From the NCBI RefSeq assembly GCF_900105725.1, contig NZ_FNLM01000036.1, positions 558,001 to 622,000 on the forward strand: a stretch of 64,000 nt of DNA. Direction: 5' to 3'. The position numbers and the translations under genes are program-made. The notes below the pieces were generated by a model. The model was given only the letters and a program-made list of their open reading frames with translations. It was not told the origin of the DNA and searched no databases. This document shows, piece by piece, positions 34,947 to 43,242 of the stretch. The stretch comes from Gordonia westfalica. GTDB taxonomy: Bacteria; Actinomycetota; Actinomycetes; Mycobacteriales; Mycobacteriaceae. The number at the start of each line of letters is the position of its first letter. The first letter of the stretch is position 1.

Positions 34947-36206
34947 ATGACCATCGGACGCAAAGTCCTGCTCGGCGTGCTCGCCGTCGTGCTCGCCATC
35001 GCCCTGGTCGTCGTCGGGTGGACGGTCTTCCTGAAGTCCACGACCAACACCTTCACCGCCTACTTCGGCTCGGTCGCCAGCCTCTACGAGGGCGACCCGG
35101 TGCGGGTGCTGGGCGTCAACGTCGGCAGCGTCTCGAAGATCACGCCGCGCGAGAACGACGTCAAAGTCGAACTGCGCGTGGACAAGAGCATCGACATCCC
35201 CCAGGACGCGAAAGCGGTCATCGTCGCGCAGAGCCTGGTGTCGGGGCGGTTCGTCCAGCTGACCCCGGTCTACTCGGGCGGACCGACCATGCCCGACGGC
35301 CACGACATCCCGATGGATCGCACCGCCGTCCCGATGGAATGGGACGACATCAAGGCCCAGCTCACCAAGCTGACCGAGGCAATCGGTCCGGAGGGACCGG
35401 ATCAGGGCTCGGCGGCCAAGGCGGTCAACGTCTTCGACGAGAACCTCGCGGGCAACGGTGCCGCGATCAACAAGTCGATCCGTGAGGTGTCCGATGTGAT
35501 CGGCACCCTCGCGGCCGGACGCGGAGATCTGTTCTCGACCATCCAGAACCTGCAGAAACTGACCGATGCCCTCGCGGGCAGTCACGAGCAGCTCGTGCAG
35601 TTCAACGGCCGGATCGCTTCGGTCAGTTCGGTTCTCGCCGACAACACGACCGAACTCGACGAGGCGCTCAAGGGTCTGGACTCGGCCATGACCGACGTAC
35701 AGGTCTTCATCGACACCAACAAGGATTCGCTGTCGTCGTCGGTGGAGCGTCTGGCGTCGACGACCAAGATCGTCGCCGACAAGAACGAGCAGGTCGAGGG
35801 TGTGCTGCACTCCGCACCCAACCAGCTCGCGAACTTCTACAACATCTACAACCCGCTCTCCGGTTCCCTGTCGGGTGTCTTCGGCCTCGCGAACGGCACC
35901 AACCTGATCACGCTGCTCTGCGGCTCGATGGATGCCACCAACCGGCCGGGGACGTCCAAAGTGGACATCGACAAGTGTGTGGAGATCCTCGCGCCGGTGC
36001 TGTCGTCGATCTCGATGAATTACCCGCCGTTCCTCGCCAACCCGGTGCAGGGAGCGAATGCGTTGCCGAGCCAGCTGCAGTACCAGAACGCGGACGTGAA
36101 GGCCCGCGCCCAGGCCGGTGTGCGTCGCATCGACAACGAGACCCGGCGGGACAACGCCGGCTCTCCGCTCGGAAACCTGCTGGTACCGTTCGGGGGTGAC
36201 CGATGA
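34947..36206 (+). CDS. mce4D: Mce4D
   Basis: A 419-residue Mce protein. It has an N-terminal anchor ('VLLGVLAVVLAIALVVVGWT'), an MCE domain ('YEGDPVRVLGVNVGSVSKIT', 'QSLVSGRFVQLTPVYSGG'), and a helical segment ending 'SSVERLASTTKIVADKNEQV' and 'GVLHSAPNQLANFYNIYNPL'. GAGGAGG at about 34931-34938 is better spaced for ATG 34947 than for GTG 34941, which would give two more residues and a 4-base overlap with mce4C. Confidence 0.92.
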   Translation: MTIGRKVLLGVLAVVLAIALVVVGWTVFLKSTTNTFTAYFGSVASLYEGDPVRVLGVNVGSVSKITPRENDVKVELRVDKSIDIPQDAKAVIVAQSLVSGRFVQLTPVYSGGPTMPDGHDIPMDRTAVPMEWDDIKAQLTKLTEAIGPEGPDQGSAAKAVNVFDENLAGNGAAINKSIREVSDVIGTLAAGRGDLFSTIQNLQKLTDALAGSHEQLVQFNGRIASVSSVLADNTTELDEALKGLDSAMTDVQVFIDTNKDSLSSSVERLASTTKIVADKNEQVEGVLHSAPNQLANFYNIYNPLSGSLSGVFGLANGTNLITLLCGSMDATNRPGTSKVDIDKCVEILAPVLSSISMNYPPFLANPVQGANALPSQLQYQNADVKARAQAGVRRIDNETRRDNAGSPLGNLLVPFGGDR

Positions 36207-37498
36207 TGTCGTCCCGCCTGCGGGGCGGACTCGCGGCGGGCGCGGTGGCGCTCACGACGCTGCTCGCCGGATGTTCCTTCGACGGACCGAATTCGCTGCC
36301 CGTCCCCGGTGCGGCCGGAACCGGCAGCGGGTCGTACCAGATCACCGCGCTCATCCCGTCGGCCGCAGGCCTTGTCAACAACGCACCGGTCCTCATCGAC
36401 GACTCGACCGTCGGCAGCGTCGGCGACATCGAGGTCCAGGACTGGAACGCACTCGTGACGATCCGCCTCAACGAGGGCGTCATCATCCCGCGCGGATCGC
36501 ATGTGATGGTCGGGATGACCAGCGTGCTGGGGTCGACGCACCTCGAGATCGTCCAGCCCGCCGAACCGGAGGGCGGACGCCTAGAAGAGGGCGACGAGAT
36601 CCCGCTGACCAAGTGCCCCGAGCAGTCCAACATCGTCACCGATCCGAAGGTGCCGGCGGTGCCCGACATCAACGCCGCACAACAGGTTGCGGCCTGCACC
36701 TACCCCAGCACCGAACAGGTACTCAGCTCGCTGTCGGTGGTCCTCAATGGCGGCGGACTGTCGCAGGTCGGCGACATCGTGCACGAGATGAGCGAGGTGT
36801 TCGGCGGACGCGAGGACCAGATCAAAAAGCTCATCCCGCGACTGAACACCCTCGTCGCGGATCTGGATGCGCAGAAGGACAACATCATCCGCGCCACCGA
36901 AGGACTCGATCGGTTGTCCCGCACGATGAACGAGCAGAAGGACACAATCGAACGCGCACTCGACGCCAGCCCGCAGATCCTGCAACTGCTCGTCGACCAG
37001 CGTCAGCAGTTCCTCGACACCCTCGCCTCGGTGTCGAAGCTGTCGAAGACCGCCAACGACATCCTCGACGCCAACACCGAGGACCTCGTCACGATCGTCG
37101 AGGGTATCGAACCCGCCCTCGACCAGCTGCAGGCCTCGGGACCGGCGATGACGCAGTCGCTGAACATCCTGCTGACCTTCCCGTTCTACGAGCCGACCAT
37201 CCGGACGATCGTCAAGGGCGACTTCGTGAACTCCGACCTCGTACTCGATCTCACGGTGGACCGCCTGAGCGAGACCATGTTCGCCAGCCTCGGCGTCACC
37301 GGACCCGAAGGCGTCTTCGGTAGGCCGGCCGGTGCGGCCGCCCGCGGACTCAATCCGTTCACCGCGCCGCTGATCCCCGGCGGGGAAAAGCTCCCGGACA
37401 CCGCGGAACCGGTTCCGGCGAACCTCATCCCGCCGGTGCAGGTGCCTTCGCCCACCGCCCCGCCGACGGTGCCCGCCGATCAGAAGGGCGGCCGCTGA
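36203..37498 (+). CDS. mce4E: Mce4E lipoprotein (LprN-type)
   Basis: A 431-residue Mce lipoprotein. The signal peptide has lipobox 'LLAGCS' with Cys24 as acylation site, so it should be anchored in the outer leaflet of the plasma membrane. The MCE domain follows ('GLVNNAPVLIDDSTVGSVGD', 'TSVLGSTHLEIVQPAEPEGG'), then helical 'SKLSKTANDILDANTEDLVT' and a Pro-rich tail. It overlaps both neighbours by ATGA-type junctions. Confidence 0.93.
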   Translation: MMSSRLRGGLAAGAVALTTLLAGCSFDGPNSLPVPGAAGTGSGSYQITALIPSAAGLVNNAPVLIDDSTVGSVGDIEVQDWNALVTIRLNEGVIIPRGSHVMVGMTSVLGSTHLEIVQPAEPEGGRLEEGDEIPLTKCPEQSNIVTDPKVPAVPDINAAQQVAACTYPSTEQVLSSLSVVLNGGGLSQVGDIVHEMSEVFGGREDQIKKLIPRLNTLVADLDAQKDNIIRATEGLDRLSRTMNEQKDTIERALDASPQILQLLVDQRQQFLDTLASVSKLSKTANDILDANTEDLVTIVEGIEPALDQLQASGPAMTQSLNILLTFPFYEPTIRTIVKGDFVNSDLVLDLTVDRLSETMFASLGVTGPEGVFGRPAGAAARGLNPFTAPLIPGGEKLPDTAEPVPANLIPPVQVPSPTAPPTVPADQKGGR

Positions 37499-38937
37499 TG
37501 AAGATCACCAGATTCGTCCGGATGCAGCTGATCATCTTCTCGATCGTCACCGTGATCGCGATGGTCGTGATGGCGCTGTTCTACATCCGCATCCCGTCGA
37601 TGTTCGGCGTCGGCAGTTATCGCGTGCAGCTGAACATGGAGACCAGCGGCGGGCTGTACCAGAACGCCAACGTCAGCTACCGCGGCGTCTACGTGGGCAA
37701 GGTCGACTCGGTGAAGCTCACCGACGACGGCGTGCAGGCCACGCTCGTCATCGACTCCGGCACCGACATCCCGGCATCGGCCAAGGCATCGGTACGCAGC
37801 GTCTCCGCGATCGGCGAGCAGTTCGTCGAGTTCACCCCGAACCCGGACCCGCCGGCCGACGCTCCCACCGGATACCTGCACAACGACTCCGAGGTCACCG
37901 TCTCCGAAGTGCCCGTGGAGATCTCGACGATGCTGGACCAGGCCGATGCGCTCCTGAAGGAGATCGGCGACACCAAACTCCGCTCGCTCGTCGACGAGGC
38001 CTTCGTCGCCTTCAACGGCACCGGTGAGTCGCTGCAGCGCCTCCTCGACTCGATGACGCTTTTCATCGGCGAGGCCAACAAGAACACCGACACGACCATC
38101 CAACTGGTCGAGCAGGGTGCACCGTTGCTGGCGACGCAGTCCCGCACGGCCGACGACATCCGGGCGTGGACCCGCGACGTCACCGCGTTCACCGATCAGC
38201 TCCGGGCCGACCGCCCCGAGATCGGCGACATCCTCCGCAAGGGACCGTCGACGACGTCGAAGGCGCAGGACCTGTTCGAATCGCTGGGCGGTTCCTATCC
38301 GCTGCTGGTGTCGAACCTGGGCACGATCGCCGAGACCCAGGCGGTGTACCTGCCGAACTGGAAGCAGATCCTGGTGCTCTACCCGCGCCTGATCAACTCG
38401 TTGATCACCGCCCTGAACACCGGCACCAACAACTTCGGGCCGAACGTGAACTTCTCCCTGAGCTTCCAGGACCGGCCGGGGTGCAACATCGGATTCCTGC
38501 CCAAGGAGGAGTGGCGATGGGCATCGGCGCAGAACGCTCGCGAGCTGCCGCCGGGAATGCTGTGCCGGGTTCCGCAGAACTCCAACATCGCCGTGCGCGG
38601 CGCCCGCAACTACCCGTGTGCGGAGTTCCCCGGCCGCCGCGCGCCGACGCCGGCCGAGTGCCGCACGGGCTACAAACCGCTGCCGGGGTCGGTCGATCCG
38701 TTCCAGAGCGGTCTCCCGTTCGGCCTGAAATGGCAGCCGGCGTCCTCCGGTACCGTGACACCGGGCACACCGAAGGACTTCGACGCGGAGCCCGCGGTGT
38801 ACGCCACGACATACGATCCGGAATCGGGCGACTTCATCGGACCGGACGGCAAGACGTACAACGCCGGCACGGGGCGTGAAGGGCAGGGACAGAGCAGTAC
38901 ATGGCAGACGATGATCAGCGGGACGGTCAGTCCGTGA
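37498..38937 (+). CDS. mce4F: Mce4F
   Basis: A 479-residue Mce protein, last of the six. It has an anchor ('LIIFSIVTVIAMVVMALFYI'), an MCE domain ('GGLYQNANVSYRGVYVGKVD', 'SVSAIGEQFVEFTPN') and a C-terminal region with four or more cysteines ('GCNIGFLPKEEW', 'GMLCRVPQNS', 'YPCAEFPG', 'AECRTGYKP') that may form disulfides outside the membrane. It overlaps the mas4A start by 37 bp. Confidence 0.93.
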   Translation: MKITRFVRMQLIIFSIVTVIAMVVMALFYIRIPSMFGVGSYRVQLNMETSGGLYQNANVSYRGVYVGKVDSVKLTDDGVQATLVIDSGTDIPASAKASVRSVSAIGEQFVEFTPNPDPPADAPTGYLHNDSEVTVSEVPVEISTMLDQADALLKEIGDTKLRSLVDEAFVAFNGTGESLQRLLDSMTLFIGEANKNTDTTIQLVEQGAPLLATQSRTADDIRAWTRDVTAFTDQLRADRPEIGDILRKGPSTTSKAQDLFESLGGSYPLLVSNLGTIAETQAVYLPNWKQILVLYPRLINSLITALNTGTNNFGPNVNFSLSFQDRPGCNIGFLPKEEWRWASAQNARELPPGMLCRVPQNSNIAVRGARNYPCAEFPGRRAPTPAECRTGYKPLPGSVDPFQSGLPFGLKWQPASSGTVTPGTPKDFDAEPAVYATTYDPESGDFIGPDGKTYNAGTGREGQGQSSTWQTMISGTVSP

Positions 38938-39824
38938 CGCCCGAGGGCACCGGCACCACGTCGACCCCGGTCAGCTCGACACCCGGCCGTACCGGTCAGA
39001 ACGACCGTCGCACCACGAAGCGGCCGGTCCGGTCGGCACCGATCCGGCGCGGCCGCTCGACGTCGAAGAAGTCGTCCGGGCCGACGCCGCCCGTCGAGGC
39101 CCCGGCAGTCGGGACCCCGATCGAGGAGTCCCCGGCCGAGGAGGTCCCGGCCGAGAAGCCGACGATCTCCGCGGTGTCGCTCGCGAAGCCGGCGGCCGAC
39201 CCCGAGATCGCACCCGATCCGTCCGACGTCGAGAAGACGGTCAGCTACCGCGAGCGGCGTCGGGCACGCCAGGCGTCGAGTTCCCCTGGGAAAGCGACCG
39301 GCGACGCCAAGGTCCGCTACCGCGGATCGGGACGGCGATCGCCGCGAGCCGTGGTCGGGGTCGTCATCGCGATCGTGGTCATCGTCGTCTGCGCGGTGGC
39401 CTCGGTGGTGTTCGCGCTCGGCATCGCGCGGCAGGACGAGCAGAACGACCTGCGCTCGGAGTACTCCGCATTCGCCTCGCAGGTGCTGATCAACCTGACG
39501 AGCATGAACCCCGAGACCGTCGACCAGACACTGAAATCGGTGCAGGAGGACACCTCCGGCAAGGTCAAGGAGGAAGTCCAGAACAACATCCAGCAGGTCG
39601 CCTCGCTCGTGCGGGACGGGAAGCTGGAGACCAAGTCGATCATCCTCAGTTCGGCCGTCACCAAGGCCGAACCCGACGAGGGCTCGGTGATCATGGTGTT
39701 CGGCTGGCATCAGCAGTCCCTCGACGGACAGACCCCCGCTCAGGACAAGGTGTTCCGCTGGCGCGTCGACATGACGCGGATCAACGGCGACCTGAAGATG
39801 ACCGACTTCGAGTGGGTGGCGTGA
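38901..39824 (+). CDS. Mce-associated membrane protein (Mas4A, Rv3493c-like)
   Basis: A 307-residue protein. It has a long charged, Pro/Thr/Ala-rich cytoplasmic region (residues 1-145), a single membrane span ('AVVGVVIAIVVIVVCAVASV'), and an extracytoplasmic domain of the Mce-associated/VirB8-like fold ('DEQNDLRSEYSAFASQVLIN', 'VIMVFGWHQQSLDGQTPAQD'). It accompanies Mce4 in actinobacteria and is thought to stabilise the complex. The start lies 37 bp inside mce4F. Confidence 0.85.
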   Translation: MADDDQRDGQSVTPEGTGTTSTPVSSTPGRTGQNDRRTTKRPVRSAPIRRGRSTSKKSSGPTPPVEAPAVGTPIEESPAEEVPAEKPTISAVSLAKPAADPEIAPDPSDVEKTVSYRERRRARQASSSPGKATGDAKVRYRGSGRRSPRAVVGVVIAIVVIVVCAVASVVFALGIARQDEQNDLRSEYSAFASQVLINLTSMNPETVDQTLKSVQEDTSGKVKEEVQNNIQQVASLVRDGKLETKSIILSSAVTKAEPDEGSVIMVFGWHQQSLDGQTPAQDKVFRWRVDMTRINGDLKMTDFEWVA

Positions 39825-40471
39825 TGGCCGACAAGACCCCCGGGATCGACAAGGGGCGCCTCGGACTGATCGTGCTCGCCGTCCTGGTGGTGGCAGCCGT
39901 CGCGGCCACCGCGTTCCTCGGTTACCGGTACACCCAGGGCCGCTCGGTCGAGGAGGCGCGCGAGTCCTCGCTCGCCGCCGCCCGCGACTACGCGAACACG
40001 ATGTTCGGGTACAACGCGGAGAACGTGAGCGAACACATCGACCAGTCGATGAGCGTGCTGACCGGCCCGGCGAAACCCGAGTACACCAAGCTGATCACCG
40101 AGAACAACCTGGCCGCCGAGGTCCGCAAGCAGGAGGTCGTGTCGGAGGTGACCATCCAGGACGCCGGCGTGGTCACCAACACCGCCGACACCTCGCAGGT
40201 GCTCATCTTCATGAACCAGTCGGTCACCCGCGGGCAGAAGGAACTCGTCAGCATCAACCCGTCGCGGCTGACCTTCGACATGGAGCGTCAGGGCGACCGC
40301 TGGATGATCAACCACATCGAGGTCATCACCGACGACACCTTCCGCTCCAAGCTCGAGGTCGTCGAGTCCCTGCCGCCGGATGCGAAGCCGGTGCCCGGAC
40401 AGTCGCCCGCACCGTCGTCGGCCCCCGCGGCCCCGGCGCCGGGTTCCGGCGCTCCGGTCCCCGTTCCCTGA
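39824..40471 (+). CDS. Mce-associated membrane protein (Mas4B, Rv3492c-like)
   Basis: A 215-residue single-span protein with the anchor 'GLIVLAVLVVAAVAATAFLG' near residue 20. It carries the same extracytoplasmic fold as its neighbour ('AAARDYANTMFGYNAENVSE', 'VLIFMNQSVTRGQKELVSIN') and a Pro/Ala tail. The ATG overlaps the mas4A stop (TGATG). It closes the mce4 operon. Confidence 0.85.
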   Translation: MADKTPGIDKGRLGLIVLAVLVVAAVAATAFLGYRYTQGRSVEEARESSLAAARDYANTMFGYNAENVSEHIDQSMSVLTGPAKPEYTKLITENNLAAEVRKQEVVSEVTIQDAGVVTNTADTSQVLIFMNQSVTRGQKELVSINPSRLTFDMERQGDRWMINHIEVITDDTFRSKLEVVESLPPDAKPVPGQSPAPSSAPAAPAPGSGAPVPVP

Positions 40472-40499
40472 GAACCCGAAATCCCGTTGCGGGACGCCG

Positions 40500-40730
40500 A
40501 AAGCGGGCGTACGTTCGCGTGTACACAGGGAAGGAGGTGGTCTGATAGTGATTTCTCATCGGACAAGTGAGGTGACCACCCGTTAGCAGCTGACCGTGTG
40601 GCATTCGTGTCGCCGCTGGTGGGTCACCACCTCGTCAGCGCAACGAATCCCAGGTGGTCACCCGGCCCCCGCATCCCGACCCGGTCCGGTCGGCAAGTGG
40701 CTCGTATGAGCGATGCGGGGGCCGTTCCAT
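40500..40730 (+). ncRNA. structured leader-like RNA with a 12-codon ORF
   Basis: The 432-bp gap after mce4 has no long gene but dense complementary segments. A: GGTGGTC (40536-40542). B: GGTGACCACC (40571-40580). C: GGGTCACCACC (40621-40631). D: GGTGGTCACC (40653-40662). A pairs with B over 7 bp and C with D over about 7, while B pairs perfectly with D over 10, so the two folds exclude each other. A 12-bp stem GGCCCCCGCATC/GATGCGGGGGCC (40664-40675 with 40712-40723) follows. A very strong AAGGAGGTG (40531-40539) precedes GTG 40548, which opens a 12-codon frame (MISHRTSEVTTR) ending at the TAG 40584. No known RNA class is recognised. Confidence 0.5.
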
Positions 40731-40903
40731 GTCTGGAGCACCCGTGTCCGCCCACCACTCGTCTCCGGCAGGACGGCCTTCGGCTATTCGCGTAGCGCAC
40801 TACTCGTGAGAAGCGGATGCAGCAGAGGTGAACTGAGCCAGTCCACCGATGTACGTGCCACGAATACCTGCTACAGGGAACACCCGGCCAGAGGGAGAGA
40901 ACG

Positions 40904-41827
40904 ATGGTCACCACGAACGCCGTCCGTGAACACCCGATCGAACCCGGTCTCGACGGTTCTGACATCGACGACACCGGCATCCGCGACAGCGGTTGGGACG
41001 ACAGTTACTGGGGGCCGGGAGATCCGGACTTCGGGACCGCGACACCACCTCGCTTCACCTTCGCCGATCCGCACGCCGCCGGACTCTTCCACGCGGACGA
41101 CGAGCACGTCTCGATCCACAACCGTGGTACCGGCTCGGCGGCCGCGCTCATCTTCCTCGACGACGGCCGCGTCGAACTCCGTCGTCTGGGGCCCGGTGAG
41201 ACGATCACCCTGCCCGACGAGGACTCGTTCACGTATCTCCAGGCGCCGCGAGGTGACGACGGCCGCCCGGTCGTCTACGGAGGGGTGTGGGTCCACCAGG
41301 GGCGCGCGATGCCGGTGACCATCCCCATCCCGTCCGAGCGGGAGTTCCTCGCCCAGCGCTACCTCACGCCGTGGAGCACGGACTGGGTGGGGGGACTCGC
41401 CGGCTGCCGGCTGCGGGACCCTGCGGAGGATCACATCTCCTACCAATACCGTTCCGGGGGAACGACATTCACGGTCCGCAATGCCGGCGACACCTGGGTT
41501 GCGGTCGTTCATCGGGCCGGCTCGGAGTACACCGTCGTCGAATGCGGTCCGCACGAACGCGTCGACTTCTCGATCTCCCCGCACTCCGCTCACAGCGACG
41601 TCTTCTCGGTGGTGGGCCCGCGACTCGACGGCTCACCCGGACGAGCACCCTATGTCTCGGCGTCGGGCACGGTGCACCCCGGCTGGGCGGGGCGCCCGGG
41701 AGCTGCGACGGCCTACGGCTCGGTGGTGATCATGCTCGGGTCGCTGATGTACAGCGCGCTGCCCAAGCGGAACCTGTATCTGGCGTTCTCTGATCGCCGG
41801 CGCGGTTGCGGCCGGGTGCATCGCTGA
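40904..41827 (+). CDS. protein of unknown function
   Basis: 307 residues, no family recognised. The start ATG 40904 has AGAGGGAGAG upstream. The sequence is acidic at first ('DGSDIDDTGIRDSGWDDSYW'), then beta-rich with repeated short strand-turn patterns ('HNRGTGSAAALIFLDDGRVE', 'VRNAGDTWVAVVHRAGSEYT', 'GPHERVDFSISPHSAHSDVF'), which could be two related beta-sandwich halves. One weak hydrophobic stretch ('AYGSVVIMLGSLMYSALP') lies near the end. No signal peptide. It follows the structured leader, which may control it. Confidence 0.7.
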   Translation: MVTTNAVREHPIEPGLDGSDIDDTGIRDSGWDDSYWGPGDPDFGTATPPRFTFADPHAAGLFHADDEHVSIHNRGTGSAAALIFLDDGRVELRRLGPGETITLPDEDSFTYLQAPRGDDGRPVVYGGVWVHQGRAMPVTIPIPSEREFLAQRYLTPWSTDWVGGLAGCRLRDPAEDHISYQYRSGGTTFTVRNAGDTWVAVVHRAGSEYTVVECGPHERVDFSISPHSAHSDVFSVVGPRLDGSPGRAPYVSASGTVHPGWAGRPGAATAYGSVVIMLGSLMYSALPKRNLYLAFSDRRRGCGRVHR

Positions 41828-41860
41828 TCAGGGCCGCGCGAACCCGCGCGGACGAACCGG

Positions 41861-42583
41861 TCAGCCGACGTGGCGTCGGAGCTTGGCCGAGAGCCGGGGG
41901 ATGAGGTCGCCGTCGGCATCGACCCGCTCTTCGACGTACGCGAGATCGCCGTCGGGGACCAGGCCGTAGAGACGCTTCGCCCCGCCGGCGCGACGGCCCG
42001 ACTGGGACTTGATGACGACGTCGGTCGCCAGCTCCCAGGACGTCTGGTTCAGGGGAGCGCCGTAGAAGAGCTCGACCGATCCCTCGGCATGCGCCAGGAG
42101 CAGCTCGATGGTGTCGTCCTCGCCGATGCGCCAGAAACCGGATTCGCGGAGGTCCGGTCGCACGAAGTGGGCGTCGTCGTCGATGACCCACGACCGGGAC
42201 TCCCAGGTGAGGAAGTTCTGGCCGTCATGGGAGACGACGATCTGCTGTGCGAAGTGGTAGTCGGTGTCGGTGTCCGCGTCGTGGCCTTCGCCCTCGCCGC
42301 GCCAGACACCCACCAGTGGCAGGAGAGCCAGCAGGCCGGGATGGAGATCCGCGCCGAGTCGGAGGTTCGCGGTGTCCGCGGGCAGCGGGAGATCGTCCCA
42401 GGTGGGGACATTGCGCTCGCGGCTGCCGGACTCGGCGGCGCGGGACTCGGCCTGGTTTATCGCCTCGTCGCCGGAACGGCGCGGCTGCCCGAAGGCTGCC
42501 GCGACACCGTCGCCGGAGGACGTGCCATCGCCCGAGGGCACGGCACCGGCCGGCTCGTCGCCGGCTCCCGGGTGGGACGTCAC
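41861..42583 (-). CDS. nitrobindin-family heme-binding protein
   Basis: A 240-residue protein. After a disordered Gly/Ser/Glu-rich N-terminus (about 65 residues) comes the nitrobindin/FABP-like beta-barrel: '[16 protein letters not shown]' (GxWxGxGxG motif), '[20 protein letters not shown]', '[20 protein letters not shown]', 'EGSVELFYG', and a C-terminal His in 'KLRRHVG' at the position expected for the axial ligand. Ferric nitrobindins isomerise peroxynitrite to nitrate. The GTG start overlaps the stop of the 32-residue membrane peptide upstream. Confidence 0.82.
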   Translation of the reverse strand: MTSHPGAGDEPAGAVPSGDGTSSGDGVAAAFGQPRRSGDEAINQAESRAAESGSRERNVPTWDDLPLPADTANLRLGADLHPGLLALLPLVGVWRGEGEGHDADTDTDYHFAQQIVVSHDGQNFLTWESRSWVIDDDAHFVRPDLRESGFWRIGEDDTIELLLAHAEGSVELFYGAPLNQTSWELATDVVIKSQSGRRAGGAKRLYGLVPDGDLAYVEERVDADGDLIPRLSAKLRRHVG

Positions 42584-42678
42584 GACTCGTCGGTGACCAG
42601 GCGGTAGAGGGTGTAGACACCGAACCAGGTGATCAGCACGGCGGCCAGGATCAGCAGGATTTCGAAGAAGAGGACCAC
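42580..42678 (-). CDS. 32-residue single-span membrane peptide
   Basis: GTG 42678 opens a 32-residue peptide, '[20 protein letters not shown]' then '[12 protein letters not shown]', a single transmembrane helix with a charged tail. Its TGA overlaps the nitrobindin GTG. A -10-like TAGAAT lies at 42686-42691 (minus strand), 7 nt before the start codon, so the mRNA is probably leaderless. Function unknown. Confidence 0.7.
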   Translation of the reverse strand: MVLFFEILLILAAVLITWFGVYTLYRLVTDES

Positions 42679-42738
42679 GAGGGAAATTCTAACCCGGGGT
42701 CGTCCGGAGGGTGCAGGGGGTGCCCTTCGAGACGCTTC

Positions 42739-42820
42739 GCTCCTCAGGGAACGGATCGGTGCTCCGGCAGGCGCTCCTCAGGGAACGGATCGGTGCTCCA
42801 GCAGGCGCTCCTCAGGGAAC
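42739..42820. repeat. 34-bp tandem repeat, about 2.4 copies
   Basis: The unit starting GCTCCTCAGGGAACGGATCG is present at 42739-42772 and 42773-42806, with a partial third copy from 42807. It resembles the CTCAGGGA end of the REP palindrome at 8916. Confidence 0.7.
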
Positions 42821-42866
42821 GAAACGGGCGGTCACTACACACGAAAGGGCGCCGGAAACGACGAAA

Positions 42867-42894
42867 CCCGGTCACCGCGGGTGCGGTGACCGGG
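42867..42894 (-). terminator. terminator of the sulfurtransferase operon
   Basis: A perfect 12-bp stem CCCGGTCACCGC/GCGGTGACCGGG with a GGGT loop is followed on the minus strand by TTTCGTCGTTTCC, just after the sseC stop at 42932. Confidence 0.85.
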
Positions 42895-42931
42895 TGCGTC
42901 GTGAGGTCTCGGACCCACGACGAGGAGTGCA

Positions 42932-43237
42932 TCACTTGGAGACGGTGATGTCCTGCTCGTGGATGCCGGGACCCTCGGGGCTGATCGACGCATCGCCGTT
43001 GCCCACGGACGACAGGGCGCGGAGCGTCCAGGTTCCGGGGGCGGCGAAGAATCGGAAGTCGCCGGTCGGCGAGGCGACGACCTCGGCGGTGAACTCGCCG
43101 GTCGAGTCGAGCAGACGGACGAAGGCGCCGGCGACGGGGTTACCCGAGCCGTCGGTGACCTGTCCGGTCAGGACGGTCTCCTTCTCCACGTCGACGCCCG
43201 CAGGCAGCTTCTGTCCCTGCTTGGGTGCAGCACACAT
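42932..43237 (-). CDS. sseC2: DUF1416 protein (SseC-type)
   Basis: A 101-residue carboxypeptidase-regulatory-like beta-sandwich protein of the DUF1416 family: 'ETVLTGQVTDGSGNPVAGAF', 'VRLLDSTGEFTAEVVASPTG' and 'DFRFFAAPGTWTLRALSS'. It begins MCAAPKQGQKL. It is always found beside the thiosulfate sulfurtransferase (Rv0814c-Rv0815c type); its function is unknown but tied to sulfur metabolism. ATG 43237 lies 5 bp after the sulfurtransferase stop with GGAAAG before it. Confidence 0.9.
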   Translation of the reverse strand: MCAAPKQGQKLPAGVDVEKETVLTGQVTDGSGNPVAGAFVRLLDSTGEFTAEVVASPTGDFRFFAAPGTWTLRALSSVGNGDASISPEGPGIHEQDITVSK

Positions 43238-43242
43238 AATCG

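Noticed and set aside
42700..42830. CRISPR-like repeats
   Set aside because: The 34-bp units are directly adjacent with no spacers, and no cas genes are present; a plain tandem repeat.
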